A DNA stretch of 64,000 nucleotides from Azospirillum sp. TSO22-1. GTDB lineage: Bacteria > Pseudomonadota > Alphaproteobacteria > Azospirillales > Azospirillaceae. The stretch covers positions 1 through 64,000 of the forward strand of contig NZ_LGQZ01000011.1 in NCBI RefSeq assembly GCF_003116015.1, in the 5' to 3' direction. Made by a program: the position numbers and the translations under genes. Below the pieces are notes generated by a model that was not told where the DNA came from, made no database searches, and worked only from the letters and a program-made list of their open reading frames with translations. The stretch's first letter is position 1. The number at the start of each line of letters is the position of its first letter. Positions 1 to 8,901 of the stretch are shown here, in pieces.

Positions 1-22
1 GGTCGCCCGCAAGTCGGGCGAC
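1..22. repeat. Short perfect hairpin at window edge
   Basis: A 9-bp inverted repeat (GGTCGCCCG / CGGGCGACC) encloses a 4-base loop. It lies about 90 bp past the stop of the leftward chemoreceptor gene and has no T-run, so it is called a repeat, not a terminator. GC-rich palindromic sequence (CCCCCGCCGGGGGCGGGGG, about 78-96) follows it. Confidence 0.5.
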
Positions 23-110
23 CGCGCTCCGCCTACGATCGCCTTCGGCGCTCGTTGCCTACGGCACCGGCTCCACGCCCCCGCCGGGGGCGGGGGAGGG
101 CAAAACGACG

Positions 111-1796
111 TCATGCCGCCTTGATGGCGCTCAGGAACCGTTCGACCTCGCCGCGCAGGCTGTCGGCCTGCCGGGTCAGGGCTCCCGCCGCGCCGAGGAC
201 CTGGGAGGCCGCGGTGCCGGTCTCGTCGGCGGCCTGGCTGACGCGGGCGATGTTGCCGGTGACCTCCTGGGTGCCGGCCGAGGCCTGCTGGACGCTGCGG
301 CTGATCTCGTGCGTGGCCGCCGCCTGCTCCTCGACCGCGGCGGCGATGGCGGTGGAGATCTCGTTGATCGTCACGATGGTGCCGCTGATCCCCTGGATGG
401 CGTCCACCGCACCGCCGGTCGCCGTCTGGATCGCCTGCACCTGGGCGGCGATGTCCTCGGTCGCCTTGGCGGTCTGGCTGGCGAGGTTCTTCACCTCCGA
501 GGCGACCACGGCGAAGCCCTTGCCCGCTTCGCCCGCACGGGCGGCTTCGATCGTGGCGTTCAAGGCCAGCAGGTTGGTCTGGCTGGCGATCGAGCTGATG
601 AGCTGCACCACCTCGCCGATGCGCTGCGCCGCCTCGGACAGGCCGCGCACGGTGTCGTTGGTGTGCGTCGCCTGCTCGACCGCCTGCCCGGCGATGGCGG
701 TGGAGCGGGAGACCTGACGGCCGATCTCCTGGATCGAGCTGGCCATCTCCTCGGTGGCGGAGGCGACCGTCTGCACGTTGGCGGAGGTCTGCCCGGCCGC
801 GGCGGAGGCCGCCGCCGCCTCGCCGCTGGCGTGGCGCGCCACCTCGGCCATGCTGCGCGCGGTGCTGTCGAGCTGCCCGGCGGAGGCGCCGACCGTCTCC
901 AGCGCGCCGGCCATGGTGCCCTCGAAGTCGCGGACCAGACGGTCGACCGTCTCGGTGCGGCGCTGCTTGGCCCGCTGCTCGGCGGCCTCGGCGGCGGCGA
1001 GGCGTTCGGCCTCGATCAGGCCGTCCTTGAACACCTGGACGGCGCGCGCCATGGCGCCGATCTCGTCGCCGCGCTGCGTGCCGTCGACGGCGACGGACAG
1101 CTCGTGCTGCGCCAGCCGGTCCATGGTGCCGGTCAGCGCGCGGATCGGGTCCGACACCGCCCGCACCAGGAACAGCCCGGCCGCCAGGCAGATCGCCACC
1201 GCCAGGCCGAGCGCCGCGAAGATCCAGATCTTGCCGGCGCCGTAGGCCTGCTCGCCGTGGTTGGCGGTGGCGCGCCCCTCCTCGGTGTTGTGGTCGACGA
1301 GTTCCTTGAGCAGGCCGGCGACCTTCAGGAACGCGTCGCGCGACTCGCCGCGGAAGACACGGCCGGCGTTCTCGTTGTCGTTGGCGCGCGACCGCGGCAG
1401 CAGCTTGTCCGTGCCGATGGTGCGGTAGGCGTCCCAGGCCGCGGCGAACTGCCTGTAAAGCTCGGTCTCGCGGCCGGGGGACAGCGCCTCGCGCTCGAAG
1501 CGGGTGCGGAGCGCGGCCATCTCGTCGAGCAGCGTGGCCATGCGGCCCTCGTAGGTCTGCATCTCCTGCGGCGTGGCGGCGAGGATGTGCGAAGCCTCCT
1601 GGATGCGGAACTGCTGCGCCGCCGTGTCGAGGGCGCCGATCATGCCGACGCTCGGCAGGTAATCGTCGCGGATCAACGCCGCGTCGTGGTTGAGCACGCT
1701 CAGCCGCTCCACCGCGAACAGGCCGAGCCCGGCCGTCACCGCCAGCACGCAGGCGAACACCGCCAGCACCTTGGCCCGGATCGACAGGGTGCTCAT
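111..1796 (-). CDS. Methyl-accepting chemotaxis protein
   Basis: A 561-residue transmembrane chemoreceptor that senses a ligand and controls the CheA kinase. It has an N-terminal membrane segment at about residues 8-28, a periplasmic helical region resembling a four-helix-bundle sensor to about 189, a second membrane segment at about 190-211, a HAMP linker to about 265, and a long cytoplasmic coiled-coil. The conserved signalling tip ([18 protein letters not shown]) is at about 405-422. I chose the ATG at 1796 because a GAGGCGAG ribosome site precedes it; an in-frame start 18 codons upstream is less likely. No che genes are adjacent, so it is an orphan receptor. The ligand cannot be read from the sequence. 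Confidence 0.93.
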   Translation of the reverse strand: MSTLSIRAKVLAVFACVLAVTAGLGLFAVERLSVLNHDAALIRDDYLPSVGMIGALDTAAQQFRIQEASHILAATPQEMQTYEGRMATLLDEMAALRTRFEREALSPGRETELYRQFAAAWDAYRTIGTDKLLPRSRANDNENAGRVFRGESRDAFLKVAGLLKELVDHNTEEGRATANHGEQAYGAGKIWIFAALGLAVAICLAAGLFLVRAVSDPIRALTGTMDRLAQHELSVAVDGTQRGDEIGAMARAVQVFKDGLIEAERLAAAEAAEQRAKQRRTETVDRLVRDFEGTMAGALETVGASAGQLDSTARSMAEVARHASGEAAAASAAAGQTSANVQTVASATEEMASSIQEIGRQVSRSTAIAGQAVEQATHTNDTVRGLSEAAQRIGEVVQLISSIASQTNLLALNATIEAARAGEAGKGFAVVASEVKNLASQTAKATEDIAAQVQAIQTATGGAVDAIQGISGTIVTINEISTAIAAAVEEQAAATHEISRSVQQASAGTQEVTGNIARVSQAADETGTAASQVLGAAGALTRQADSLRGEVERFLSAIKAA

Positions 1797-2075
1797 GCCT
1801 CGCCTCTTTCGCTGATGTCTCGAGTCGAATTCATAGCCGTGGTGCCGCAAGGACGCTGCGCCGTGCCGTCGCAGCCGATCTCGTACGCCATTGTTTCCAA
1901 CTCTCCCTGTCCAGGGTCTGCGCGTTCAGAGGCCCGGCCTGATACCAATGGTTCGGCGCCGTCTCACGGGAAGAATACGCAGGTATGCGGCGATTGGATT
2001 GCCGCATTTGTCATAATTACAAAGAATTCACAAAAGCCGTTGGCCGCCGCTATTCGTGTGTGGTTAATCGCTGGT

Positions 2076-3020
2076 TTATCCCGGCGCGTAGACGGCCAGC
2101 AGGACGCTCAGCGTCACCACGCTGAGCACGGTGGAGACCAGGATCGCGGCCGAGGTGCGCTCGATGTAGATGCGGTACTGCGTCGCCACCACGAAGGTCA
2201 GGGCACCCGTCGGCAGCGCCGCCAGGATCATCGCCGACGCGGTCCAGAACGGGTCCATCGGGAACAGCGTGCGGATCAGCAGCCAGCACAGCAGCGGGTG
2301 CGCCAGCAGCTTCAGCGCCACCACCCAGGCGATCTCGCCGGCGGGAGCCCGGATGTCGCGCGTCGCCAGGAACAGGCCGATGGCGACCAGCGCGCAAGGG
2401 CCGGCGGCGGCGCCCATCAGCTCGCAGAAGGTGACGATCGGCTGCGGCACCGAGCCCTGCGGCAGCAGCAGCGACCACGTCACGCCCGCCGCCGTCGACA
2501 CGATCAGCGGGTTCTTCGCCACCGCCCTGCCGACGTCCCCGAGCGCCTTGCCCAGGCCCTGGCCGTGGCTGGCGGCGAACTCCAGCCAGATCACCGCGAT
2601 GCCGACCATGATGGCGCTCATGATCACGGTGGCGAGGATCGCCGGGGCCAGCTTGTCCGCGCCGAAATAGGCGATGAACAGCGGGATGCCCATGTAGCCG
2701 GTGTTGGAGAAGCAGGCGGTGAGCCCCTGCATGCACAGGGTCTCCGACTTCTCCTTGTGCAGCACGCGGCCCAGCAGCGCGCCCAGCGCGTAGACCATCA
2801 GCATGGAACCGAGGAAGGCGCCGATGAACGGGCCGTTCAGCAGCTCGGCCAGCGGGCGGCGGGCGGTGCCGAGGAACAGCACCGGCGGCAGCGCCATCCA
2901 GTAGACGAACTTGTTCAGCGCCTCCGACGAGGCGGAGCCGAGCAGCTTCGCCTTGCCCGACAGATAGCCGGCCAGGATGATGGCGAAGACGGGGAGGACG
3001 ACGTTGACGACGACGGACAT
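2076..3020 (-). CDS. AEC family (auxin efflux carrier-like) transporter
   Basis: A 314-residue integral membrane protein of the AEC/bile-acid-arsenite-riboflavin transporter type. Hydrophobic segments run through the whole length, starting with VVLPVFAIILAGYLSGK at about residues 6-22, and a conserved family-like stretch (SNTGYMGIPLF) lies near residue 108. Members move small organic acids or similar solutes across the inner membrane; the substrate here is unknown. The ATG at 3020 puts the first membrane segment at the N-terminus, as usual for the family. No strong Shine-Dalgarno is visible, so the start is moderately sure. It is divergent from the TerB-like gene, with about 115 bp between them. 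Confidence 0.85.
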   Translation of the reverse strand: MSVVVNVVLPVFAIILAGYLSGKAKLLGSASSEALNKFVYWMALPPVLFLGTARRPLAELLNGPFIGAFLGSMLMVYALGALLGRVLHKEKSETLCMQGLTACFSNTGYMGIPLFIAYFGADKLAPAILATVIMSAIMVGIAVIWLEFAASHGQGLGKALGDVGRAVAKNPLIVSTAAGVTWSLLLPQGSVPQPIVTFCELMGAAAGPCALVAIGLFLATRDIRAPAGEIAWVVALKLLAHPLLCWLLIRTLFPMDPFWTASAMILAALPTGALTFVVATQYRIYIERTSAAILVSTVLSVVTLSVLLAVYAPG

Positions 3021-3136
3021 GCGCGACGAAGGTAGGGGACGCGGCGGCGCCTGTCGACCTGCGCAAAGCGCCGCCCAGGCTTGACGGCGCGCGGGTGCCG
3101 GGCAAGATTGCGCGTACCCGCTTCCCAGGAGCTGCA

Positions 3137-3541
3137 ATGCACGACCATCACCGCGCGCTCATCTACGTCATGGTGCTCGTCTCGGCCTCCGACGCCGACA
3201 TGACGGACCTCGAGCTGGAGGCCATCGCGGAGAACGTCCGCTACCTGCCGATCTTCAAGGACTTCGAGACCGATCGGCTGTTCGCCGTGGCCGGCGAGTG
3301 CACCAAGCTGCTGGACGACCCGAACGGCCTAAACAAGACGCTGGAGCAGATCAAGGCCTGGCTGCCGCCCAAGCTGTGCGAGACCGCCTACGCCGTCGCC
3401 TGCGACATCGCCGCCGCCGACGCCACCGCGTCGCAGGAGGAACTGCGCCTGCTGGAGTTGCTGCGCCACAAGCTGGGCGTCGACCGCCTGTGCGCCGCCG
3501 CCATCGAGCGCGGGGCGCGGGCGCGGCACATGCGGCTGTAA
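3137..3541 (+). CDS. TerB-like (tellurite resistance) family protein
   Basis: A 134-residue acidic, all-helical cytoplasmic protein. The pattern LIYVMVLVSASDADMTDLEL followed by a second half with a similar D-A-T-x-S-x-E-E-L-R-L-L run matches the duplicated TerB/DjlA N-terminal fold, which carries acidic, possibly metal-binding loops. The ATG at 3137 has an AGGAG site 7 bp upstream; upstream in-frame codons are not needed. It sits 17 bp before a dehydrogenase gene on the same strand and may be cotranscribed with it. The family often has no connection to tellurite; the cellular role is unknown. Confidence 0.75.
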   Translation: MHDHHRALIYVMVLVSASDADMTDLELEAIAENVRYLPIFKDFETDRLFAVAGECTKLLDDPNGLNKTLEQIKAWLPPKLCETAYAVACDIAAADATASQEELRLLELLRHKLGVDRLCAAAIERGARARHMRL

Positions 3542-3558
3542 GAGGGGCGGCTCCGACC

Positions 3559-4449
3559 ATGAGCGACGCCACCGCCGAACAACGTCCCGACCTGTCCGGC
3601 CGCACGGTCGGGCTCATCGGCCTCGGCCTGATGGGCCGGCCGATGGCGCGCAACCTGGCGCGCGCCGGAGCGCGCGTCGTCGTCCACAACCGCAGCCGCG
3701 GCCCGGTGGACGAGCTGGCGGCGGAGGGCATGGTCCCGGCCGCCGACCCGGCCGGCGTGGCGCAGGCCGCCGACACGCTGATCCTGATGCTGACCGACAC
3801 CCCGGCGGTGGAGGCGGTGATCGATGCGCTGCTGGGCGCGCTGACATCAGGGCATCTGGTTATCGACATGGGGACGACCGCCGTCGGCGCCACCCGCCGG
3901 CTGGCCGAACGCGTGCGCGCCGCCGGCGCCGAGTGGGTGGACGCGCCGGTCTCCGGCGGTCAGGTGGCGGCCGAGGCGACGACCCTCACCATCATGGCCG
4001 GCGGCACGGAGACGGCGTTCGCCCGCGCGTTGCCGCTGTTCCAGGCGCTGGGCCGCCGCATCACGCACGTCGGCAACACCGGCGCCGGGCAGATCGCCAA
4101 GACCGCCAACCAGGTGATCGTCGGCCTGACCATCGGCGCCGTGGCCGAGGCGCTGGCCCTGGCCAAGGCGGCCGGTGCCGACCCGGCCAAGGTGCGCGAG
4201 GCGATCCGCGGCGGCTTCGCGGAATCGCGCATCCTGGAGCTGCACGGCGGCCGCATGGTGTCCGGCGACTTCGCGCCGGGGGCGCGGGCGACGACGCAGC
4301 TCAAGGACCTGACGCAGGCCGAAGCGCTCGCCGAGGAGGCCGGCATCGACCTGCCGGCGGTGTCGCTGTGCAAGGAGCTGTACGAGCTGCTGGTCGACAA
4401 GGGCGACGGCGGATTGGACCACGCGGCGCTGTACCGGCTGTTTTCCTGA
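3559..4449 (+). CDS. NAD(P)-dependent beta-hydroxyacid dehydrogenase
   Basis: A 296-residue soluble oxidoreductase of the 3-hydroxyisobutyrate dehydrogenase / tartronate semialdehyde reductase superfamily. The N-terminal Rossmann motif GLGLMG is at residues 21-26, the substrate-binding DAPVSGG at 128-134, and the catalytic lysine in GQIAKTANQ is K181. The start ATG at 3559 follows a GGGGCGG stretch. Length and domain order match the family. The exact hydroxy acid oxidised cannot be told from sequence alone; the neighbours (TerB-like upstream, a DUF6647-like gene convergent downstream) give no pathway. Confidence 0.9.
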   Translation: MSDATAEQRPDLSGRTVGLIGLGLMGRPMARNLARAGARVVVHNRSRGPVDELAAEGMVPAADPAGVAQAADTLILMLTDTPAVEAVIDALLGALTSGHLVIDMGTTAVGATRRLAERVRAAGAEWVDAPVSGGQVAAEATTLTIMAGGTETAFARALPLFQALGRRITHVGNTGAGQIAKTANQVIVGLTIGAVAEALALAKAAGADPAKVREAIRGGFAESRILELHGGRMVSGDFAPGARATTQLKDLTQAEALAEEAGIDLPAVSLCKELYELLVDKGDGGLDHAALYRLFS

Positions 4450-4473
4450 CGCGCCGGGGTGGGGGCAACGCGC

Positions 4474-4917
4474 TCAGCACCGGCTGTACATTGCCGCCCA
4501 GAAGTTGCGGTTCGGCAGCGGATCCTCCGCGCGCTTCTCTTTCAAGAACCGGCCGCCGAGGAGATACGCTTCGCGTTCCCCCTCGGCGCGGCAGCGGAAG
4601 CGGCCGTAGGCGCCGTTCACGCGCTGGACGTGGTGCACCAGTTCGTGCAGCAGGCGCTCCTGGAACAACGGGTCGTCGAGCGGCCGGTCGTTCACCACGT
4701 AGACGATGCCGCCGGTGCCGCCCTCCATGTCGTAGAGCGCCCAGATCCGCTCGTCCACCTCCGGCCGGCCGTAAGCGGAGAGCTGCGCCTCGGCGTAGTA
4801 CTCGGCGGTGATCTCCCGGGCGGAGACCAGACGCACCTCGGGCCGCGGGATGCCGTCCACCCGGTATCCCGTGTGCGCCCCGATCCACAGCAGCAAGGCC
4901 GCCACCAGCTCGCCCAT
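4474..4917 (-). CDS. Putative HExxH protein, DUF6647-like
   Basis: A 147-residue protein with a hydrophobic N-terminus (about residues 3-13) that could be a signal or membrane anchor, and an HELVHHVQ motif at 91-98. The HExxH pattern suggests a zinc-binding metallopeptidase-type site. Conserved-looking aromatic and cysteine residues follow (FRCRAEGEREAYLLG), with a downstream glutamate that could be the third ligand. I chose the ATG at 4917, where GGGAG stands 8 bp upstream; an ATG 7 codons earlier is possible. It is upstream of nothing obvious and convergent with the dehydrogenase. Peptidase activity is not established. Confidence 0.7.
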   Translation of the reverse strand: MGELVAALLLWIGAHTGYRVDGIPRPEVRLVSAREITAEYYAEAQLSAYGRPEVDERIWALYDMEGGTGGIVYVVNDRPLDDPLFQERLLHELVHHVQRVNGAYGRFRCRAEGEREAYLLGGRFLKEKRAEDPLPNRNFWAAMYSRC

Positions 4918-4983
4918 CGCCCGCACTCCCGCGTCCATCCTGGAAGATAGACGCGGGACGGCGGGCGGCAGGGGGCAGGGCGG

Positions 4984-6003
4984 CTATTTGTCGAGGTGCT
5001 CGGCGATCAGCAGCTCGGCGATCTGCACGGCGTTGAGCGCGGCACCCTTGCGCAGGTTGTCGGCGACGCACCAGAAGGACAGGCCGTTGTCCACCGTCGG
5101 GTCCTCGCGCAGGCGGCTGACGTAGACCGCGTCGTCGCCCGCCACCTCGACCGGCGTGATGTAGCCGCCGGGCTCGTGCCGGTCCATCACCGTCACCCCC
5201 GGCGCCTTGCGGAGCGCCCGGCGCGCCTGGTCGGCGGAGATCGGGTCGGCGAACTCCACCGTCACCGCTTCCGCATGGCCGATGAACACCGGCACGCGCA
5301 CGCAGGTCGCCGTCACGCGGATCTTCGGGTCGAGGATCTTCTTGGTCTCGACCACCATCTTCCACTCTTCCCTGGTGGAGCCGTCGTCCATGAAGACGTC
5401 GATGTGCGGGATGACGTTGAAGGCGATCTGCTTGGGGAAGATCTTCTCCTCGATCGGGTCGGCGACGTAGATGGCGCGGGTCTGCGAGAACAGCTCGTCC
5501 ATCGCCTCCTTGCCGGCGCCGGACACCGACTGGTAGGTGGACACCACCACGCGGGTGATGGTGGCGATGTCGTGCAGCGGCTTCAGCGCCGTCACCAGCT
5601 GGATGGTCGAGCAGTTCGGGTTGGCGACGATGCCCTTCTTCCGCCAGCCGGCCAGGGCCTGCGGGTTGACCTCCGGCACCACCAGCGGCACGTCGGGGTC
5701 CATGCGCCAGTGGGACGTGTTGTCGATCACCACTGCGCCGGCCGCCGCCGCCTTCGGCGCGAACTGCGCCGAGACCTTGGATCCCGGCGAGGACAGCACG
5801 ATGTCGGTGCCTTTGAAGTCGAACTTGGCGAGGTCGCGCACCTTGAGGATGTCGGTGTCGCCGAACGACACCTCGCGGCCCGCCGACTTCTCGGAGGCGA
5901 GCGCCACGACCTCGTCGGCAGGGAAGTCGCGGGCGGCGAGCGTGGCCAGCATCTCGCGTCCCACATTGCCGGTGGCGCCGACGACGGCAACTCTGTAGCC
6001 CAT
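4984..6003 (-). CDS. asd: Aspartate-semialdehyde dehydrogenase
   Basis: A 339-residue enzyme that reduces aspartyl phosphate to aspartate semialdehyde with NADPH, the branch step to lysine/diaminopimelate, threonine and methionine. The N-terminal nucleotide-binding motif GATGNVG is at residues 9-15, the catalytic cysteine is C131 in ANPNCSTIQ, and the active-site histidine is H243 in FIGHAEAV. The full family length is present. It is transcribed alone on the minus strand, away from the small gene that starts at 6130. An AGGACC ribosome site lies upstream of the ATG. No neighbouring lysine or threonine genes are seen. Confidence 0.96.
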   Translation of the reverse strand: MGYRVAVVGATGNVGREMLATLAARDFPADEVVALASEKSAGREVSFGDTDILKVRDLAKFDFKGTDIVLSSPGSKVSAQFAPKAAAAGAVVIDNTSHWRMDPDVPLVVPEVNPQALAGWRKKGIVANPNCSTIQLVTALKPLHDIATITRVVVSTYQSVSGAGKEAMDELFSQTRAIYVADPIEEKIFPKQIAFNVIPHIDVFMDDGSTREEWKMVVETKKILDPKIRVTATCVRVPVFIGHAEAVTVEFADPISADQARRALRKAPGVTVMDRHEPGGYITPVEVAGDDAVYVSRLREDPTVDNGLSFWCVADNLRKGAALNAVQIAELLIAEHLDK

Positions 6004-6129
6004 GGCGAAAGGTCCTGTGATGGAAGTGCAAGAGCGCTTGACCTATGCGCTTTGCGTCGGAATTGCAACGGGCGGCGCGCTGTGCGACGGTGGACTTCGC
6101 ACCGTTCCATCAGAATCTTGCAGCGACGT

Positions 6130-6393
6130 ATGGCCATTCCGCTCGAGGACATCATCGCCAAGGCGATCAAGGACGCCGACAAGTCCATCTTCAACGAGGA
6201 TTACACCAAGCAGGCGCGCGCCGTGGTGGCCGCGCTGAAGAAGGCCGGCTACGAGGTGGCGCCCGTCAAGCCACCCCCCGGGCTGGTGGAGTGGGCCAAG
6301 GACAACATCCCCTTCGGCCGCCTGCGCCCGACCGAGCTGATCGTCCAGATGTACTCGATGATGGTCGAGAACGTCCGGCGCTTCGACAAGTAA
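6130..6393 (+). CDS. Conserved small hypothetical protein
   Basis: An 87-residue, lysine-rich, probably soluble protein with no signal peptide or membrane segment. Its second half (FGRLRPTELIVQMYSMMVENVRR) looks helical. I do not recognise a named family. The ATG at 6130 is divergent from asd with about 126 bp between them. It ends 19 bp before the glycosyltransferase gene on the same strand, so the two are probably cotranscribed. Confidence 0.65.
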   Translation: MAIPLEDIIAKAIKDADKSIFNEDYTKQARAVVAALKKAGYEVAPVKPPPGLVEWAKDNIPFGRLRPTELIVQMYSMMVENVRRFDK

Positions 6394-6412
6394 CCGGCAG
6401 GGAGGCTCCGTC

Positions 6413-7810
6413 ATGTCCGACTTCTCCGGCGGTGACCCGGGCGAGGAAGGCCGCGCGGCGGCCGAGGCCTGCCTGGAGACGGCGACGCACCTGCTGACCG
6501 CCGGGCGGGTGGGGGAGGCGCAGGCGTTCCTCACCCAGGCGGTGCAACTGCATCCGCCGTCGTTGGCCGCGCTGGCGGAGAGCGAAGGGGCGCCGCTGCG
6601 CGCCATGGCCGCGCGCACGCTGGTGATGCACAGCCCGCGCGGGCCGGAGATCGCCCGGCCCTGCGCCATCCTCGGCCCGGCTGGTCCCGAGCTGGACGCG
6701 GACACCGAGGCGCTGGTGCGCGGCATCTTCGACCACCACCAGCGCCGCTTCGAAGCCGGTGCCGCACCGCCGCTGGCCGGCCTGTACGACGGGGCCGCGC
6801 CCGAGGGCTTCGGCCGGGGGCGGCGCACGCTGGTGGTGATGACCGAGCGCATCCACGGCAACCCGGAATTCATCGAGAACGACGTCTTCCACCACGTCGC
6901 CCGCAGCGCCGCGGCGTATGGGCTGGACGTGCGGACCTTCGCTGCCGACCGGCTGACCTTCGACACGCCGAACCGCGCCGCCTGGACCGATGCCGAGATC
7001 GCCCAGGCCTGGGCCGACCTGCAGCGCACGGTGACGGAGTTCCGCCCGGAGCTCGTCGTCATCCAAAGCGACTGGCCGACCGAGCGGACGCTCGATCTCG
7101 CCTGGGCGCGCCGGTTGCGGGGGAACGGCTGCCGGGTCGTCGTCGTGCTGGGCGACGTGTACGACACCGAGTTCGACTTTTTCGGCTTCTGGGCGCCGGA
7201 GGCGGACGCGCTGGTCTATTTCAACAGCGAGACGACGCAGCCCCTGCGCTCCGGGCACGCGGAGAAGGCCTTCCCGGCGCACGGCCTGCCGATGGACGCG
7301 GCGCTGTTCGCCGGCCCGGAGGAGGACCCGGAGAGGGGAAAGGAGTTCGACGTCGCCGTCATCGGCGGCAACACCCGCAGCCGGCGGGAGATGCTGGTGC
7401 TGCTGCAGGCCTACGGCGTCGAGGTGGCGGCCTGCCTGCACCACCGCCTGACCCGCAACGCACCGACGCTGGAGCAGTACGGCCTGCTGACCCGCAAGGG
7501 GAAGCTGACGCTCAACACCGGCCGGGTCGAGAAGGCGCGTGCGCTCAGCATCGTCACCGGGCGCTGCTTCGAGGCGGTGCTGGCCCGCACCGTGCTGCTG
7601 GAGGAGGCGGGGAGCCGGCTGTCGGATTTCCTGCTGCCCTTCGTGCACTACGTGCCCTTCGCCAACACCGACCAGCTGGTGGGCTTCGCCCGCTTCCTGC
7701 TGAAGAACGGCGACTATCGGCGGCGCATCGCCGACCAGGCGTTCGACTGGCATCACCGCCAGTTCGGAGCGGATCGCTTCTGGCGGGCGCTGCTGGGGCG
7801 GCTGTTCTGA
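6413..7810 (+). CDS. CgeB-like glycosyltransferase family protein
   Basis: A 465-residue protein. The first ~70 residues are helical and TPR-like (ATHLLTAGRVGEAQAFLTQA). The rest has the alternating strand/helix layout of GT-B glycosyltransferases of the CgeB/DUF3880 kind, including LVVIQSDWPTER, CRVVVVLGDVYD, a FDVAVIGGNTRSRREML turn near residue 310, and a C-terminal FVHYVPFANTDQLVGFARFLL stretch that resembles the nucleotide-sugar region of such enzymes. Donor and acceptor are unknown. It follows a small gene by 19 bp. The family call rests on fold-like motifs, not on a clear signature. Confidence 0.6.
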   Translation: MSDFSGGDPGEEGRAAAEACLETATHLLTAGRVGEAQAFLTQAVQLHPPSLAALAESEGAPLRAMAARTLVMHSPRGPEIARPCAILGPAGPELDADTEALVRGIFDHHQRRFEAGAAPPLAGLYDGAAPEGFGRGRRTLVVMTERIHGNPEFIENDVFHHVARSAAAYGLDVRTFAADRLTFDTPNRAAWTDAEIAQAWADLQRTVTEFRPELVVIQSDWPTERTLDLAWARRLRGNGCRVVVVLGDVYDTEFDFFGFWAPEADALVYFNSETTQPLRSGHAEKAFPAHGLPMDAALFAGPEEDPERGKEFDVAVIGGNTRSRREMLVLLQAYGVEVAACLHHRLTRNAPTLEQYGLLTRKGKLTLNTGRVEKARALSIVTGRCFEAVLARTVLLEEAGSRLSDFLLPFVHYVPFANTDQLVGFARFLLKNGDYRRRIADQAFDWHHRQFGADRFWRALLGRLF

Positions 7811-8089
7811 GCTGTTGCAGCGGCTCCCAAGCCTCGGCGCAACAGCCTATGACCGCCCCTTGTTGTGCGCTGCAACGCTGGTAGTACCATCGACATTTGA
7901 GCCAGCGTTTCCAGCGCTTTGCGCGTATAGGCGCAAAATCGTCATGGTCAAGCCCCCGTCGTTGACTCGGGAAGTCCGGAGGGGTAATTCAATGCGCCAA
8001 TCAGGACGCCCCCGTTCTTTTCCGTCTCCGCTTCACCCGCCGCGCGGCGCTTTCTTCCAGCGCCCGGCAGCCGATCAGAGGACGACCCA

Positions 8090-8479
8090 ATGGCAAACGG
8101 CAGCAGTCGGCCGCTTTCACCGCACCTTCAAGTCTATCGCTTCCAGTGGACCATGGCGCTGTCGATCACGCACCGCATCACGGGCGTGGGGCTGGTCCTG
8201 GGCACGCTGCTTCTCACCTGGTGGCTGGTCGCCGCCGCCGCCGGGCCGGAGGCCTTCGCGAAGGCGCAGAAGTTCATCGGCTCGGGCATGGGCCTGCTGC
8301 TGCTGTTCGGCTGGACCTGGGCGCTGTTCTACCATCTGGGCAATGGCATCCGCCATCTGGTGTGGGACGCCGGCTACGCGCTCGACCTGAAGAACGCCGA
8401 ACTGGGCGCCTACATCGTTGCCGGCGCCTCGCTCGGCCTGACGATCCTCGCCTGGATCGTCGGTCTGGCGGTGTGGTGA
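8090..8479 (+). CDS. sdhC: Succinate dehydrogenase cytochrome b556 subunit
   Basis: A 129-residue inner-membrane subunit of complex II. It carries the family signature PHLQVYRFQWTMALSITHR (residues 11-29), three hydrophobic helices, and the YHLGNGIRHLVWD stretch (81-93), where H82/H89 include the probable heme ligand. With SdhD it anchors the catalytic dimer and binds ubiquinone. It is the first gene of sdhCDAB. The 279-bp gap upstream (7811-8089) presumably holds the operon promoter, but I could not pick out a convincing one. Confidence 0.95.
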   Translation: MANGSSRPLSPHLQVYRFQWTMALSITHRITGVGLVLGTLLLTWWLVAAAAGPEAFAKAQKFIGSGMGLLLLFGWTWALFYHLGNGIRHLVWDAGYALDLKNAELGAYIVAGASLGLTILAWIVGLAVW

Positions 8480-8493
8480 GGAGATAAGAAAAA

Positions 8494-8895
8494 ATGACGA
8501 CGCACTCGGCCAAGAACCTCCGCTCGCCGCTGTCCGAAGCCCGCGGCCTCGGCTCCTCCAAGTACGGCACCGAGCACTGGTGGCACCAGCGCCTCACCGC
8601 CATCGCGCTCGTTCCGCTGACGATCTGGTTCGTCATCGCGGTGATTTCCCATCTGGGCGCCGATCACGCGCAGTTCACCGCCTGGCTGAAGGGCTCGCCG
8701 CTGTCGGCGATCCTGCTGATCCTGACCGCGGGGGTCACCTTCCACCACGCCCAGGGCGGCATGCAGGTGGTCATCGAGGACTACGTCCACGTCGAGTGGC
8801 AGAAGCTCGCCGGCATCATCGCCGTGAAGTTCCTCTGCTACGCGCTGGCCGCGGCCTGCATCTTCGCCGTCCTCAAGATTTCGTTCGGAGCCTGA
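8494..8895 (+). CDS. sdhD: Succinate dehydrogenase membrane anchor subunit
   Basis: A 133-residue protein with three hydrophobic helices (about residues 33-50, 66-86, 103-125), starting 15 bp after sdhC with an AGGAG site upstream. The motifs GTEHWWHQRLTAIAL and FHHAQGGMQVVIEDYVH are typical alphaproteobacterial SdhD features, with histidines suited to heme and quinone binding. It pairs with SdhC in the membrane. Confidence 0.94.
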   Translation: MTTHSAKNLRSPLSEARGLGSSKYGTEHWWHQRLTAIALVPLTIWFVIAVISHLGADHAQFTAWLKGSPLSAILLILTAGVTFHHAQGGMQVVIEDYVHVEWQKLAGIIAVKFLCYALAAACIFAVLKISFGA

Positions 8896-8901
8896 CGCGC
8901 C

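Noticed and set aside
309-3035. A long plus-strand frame across the chemoreceptor and AEC genes
   Set aside because: It is antisense to two clear genes and has no recognisable domain.
7815-8390. A frame starting just after the glycosyltransferase gene
   Set aside because: It overlaps sdhC in another frame, and its first part has no ribosome site or family match.
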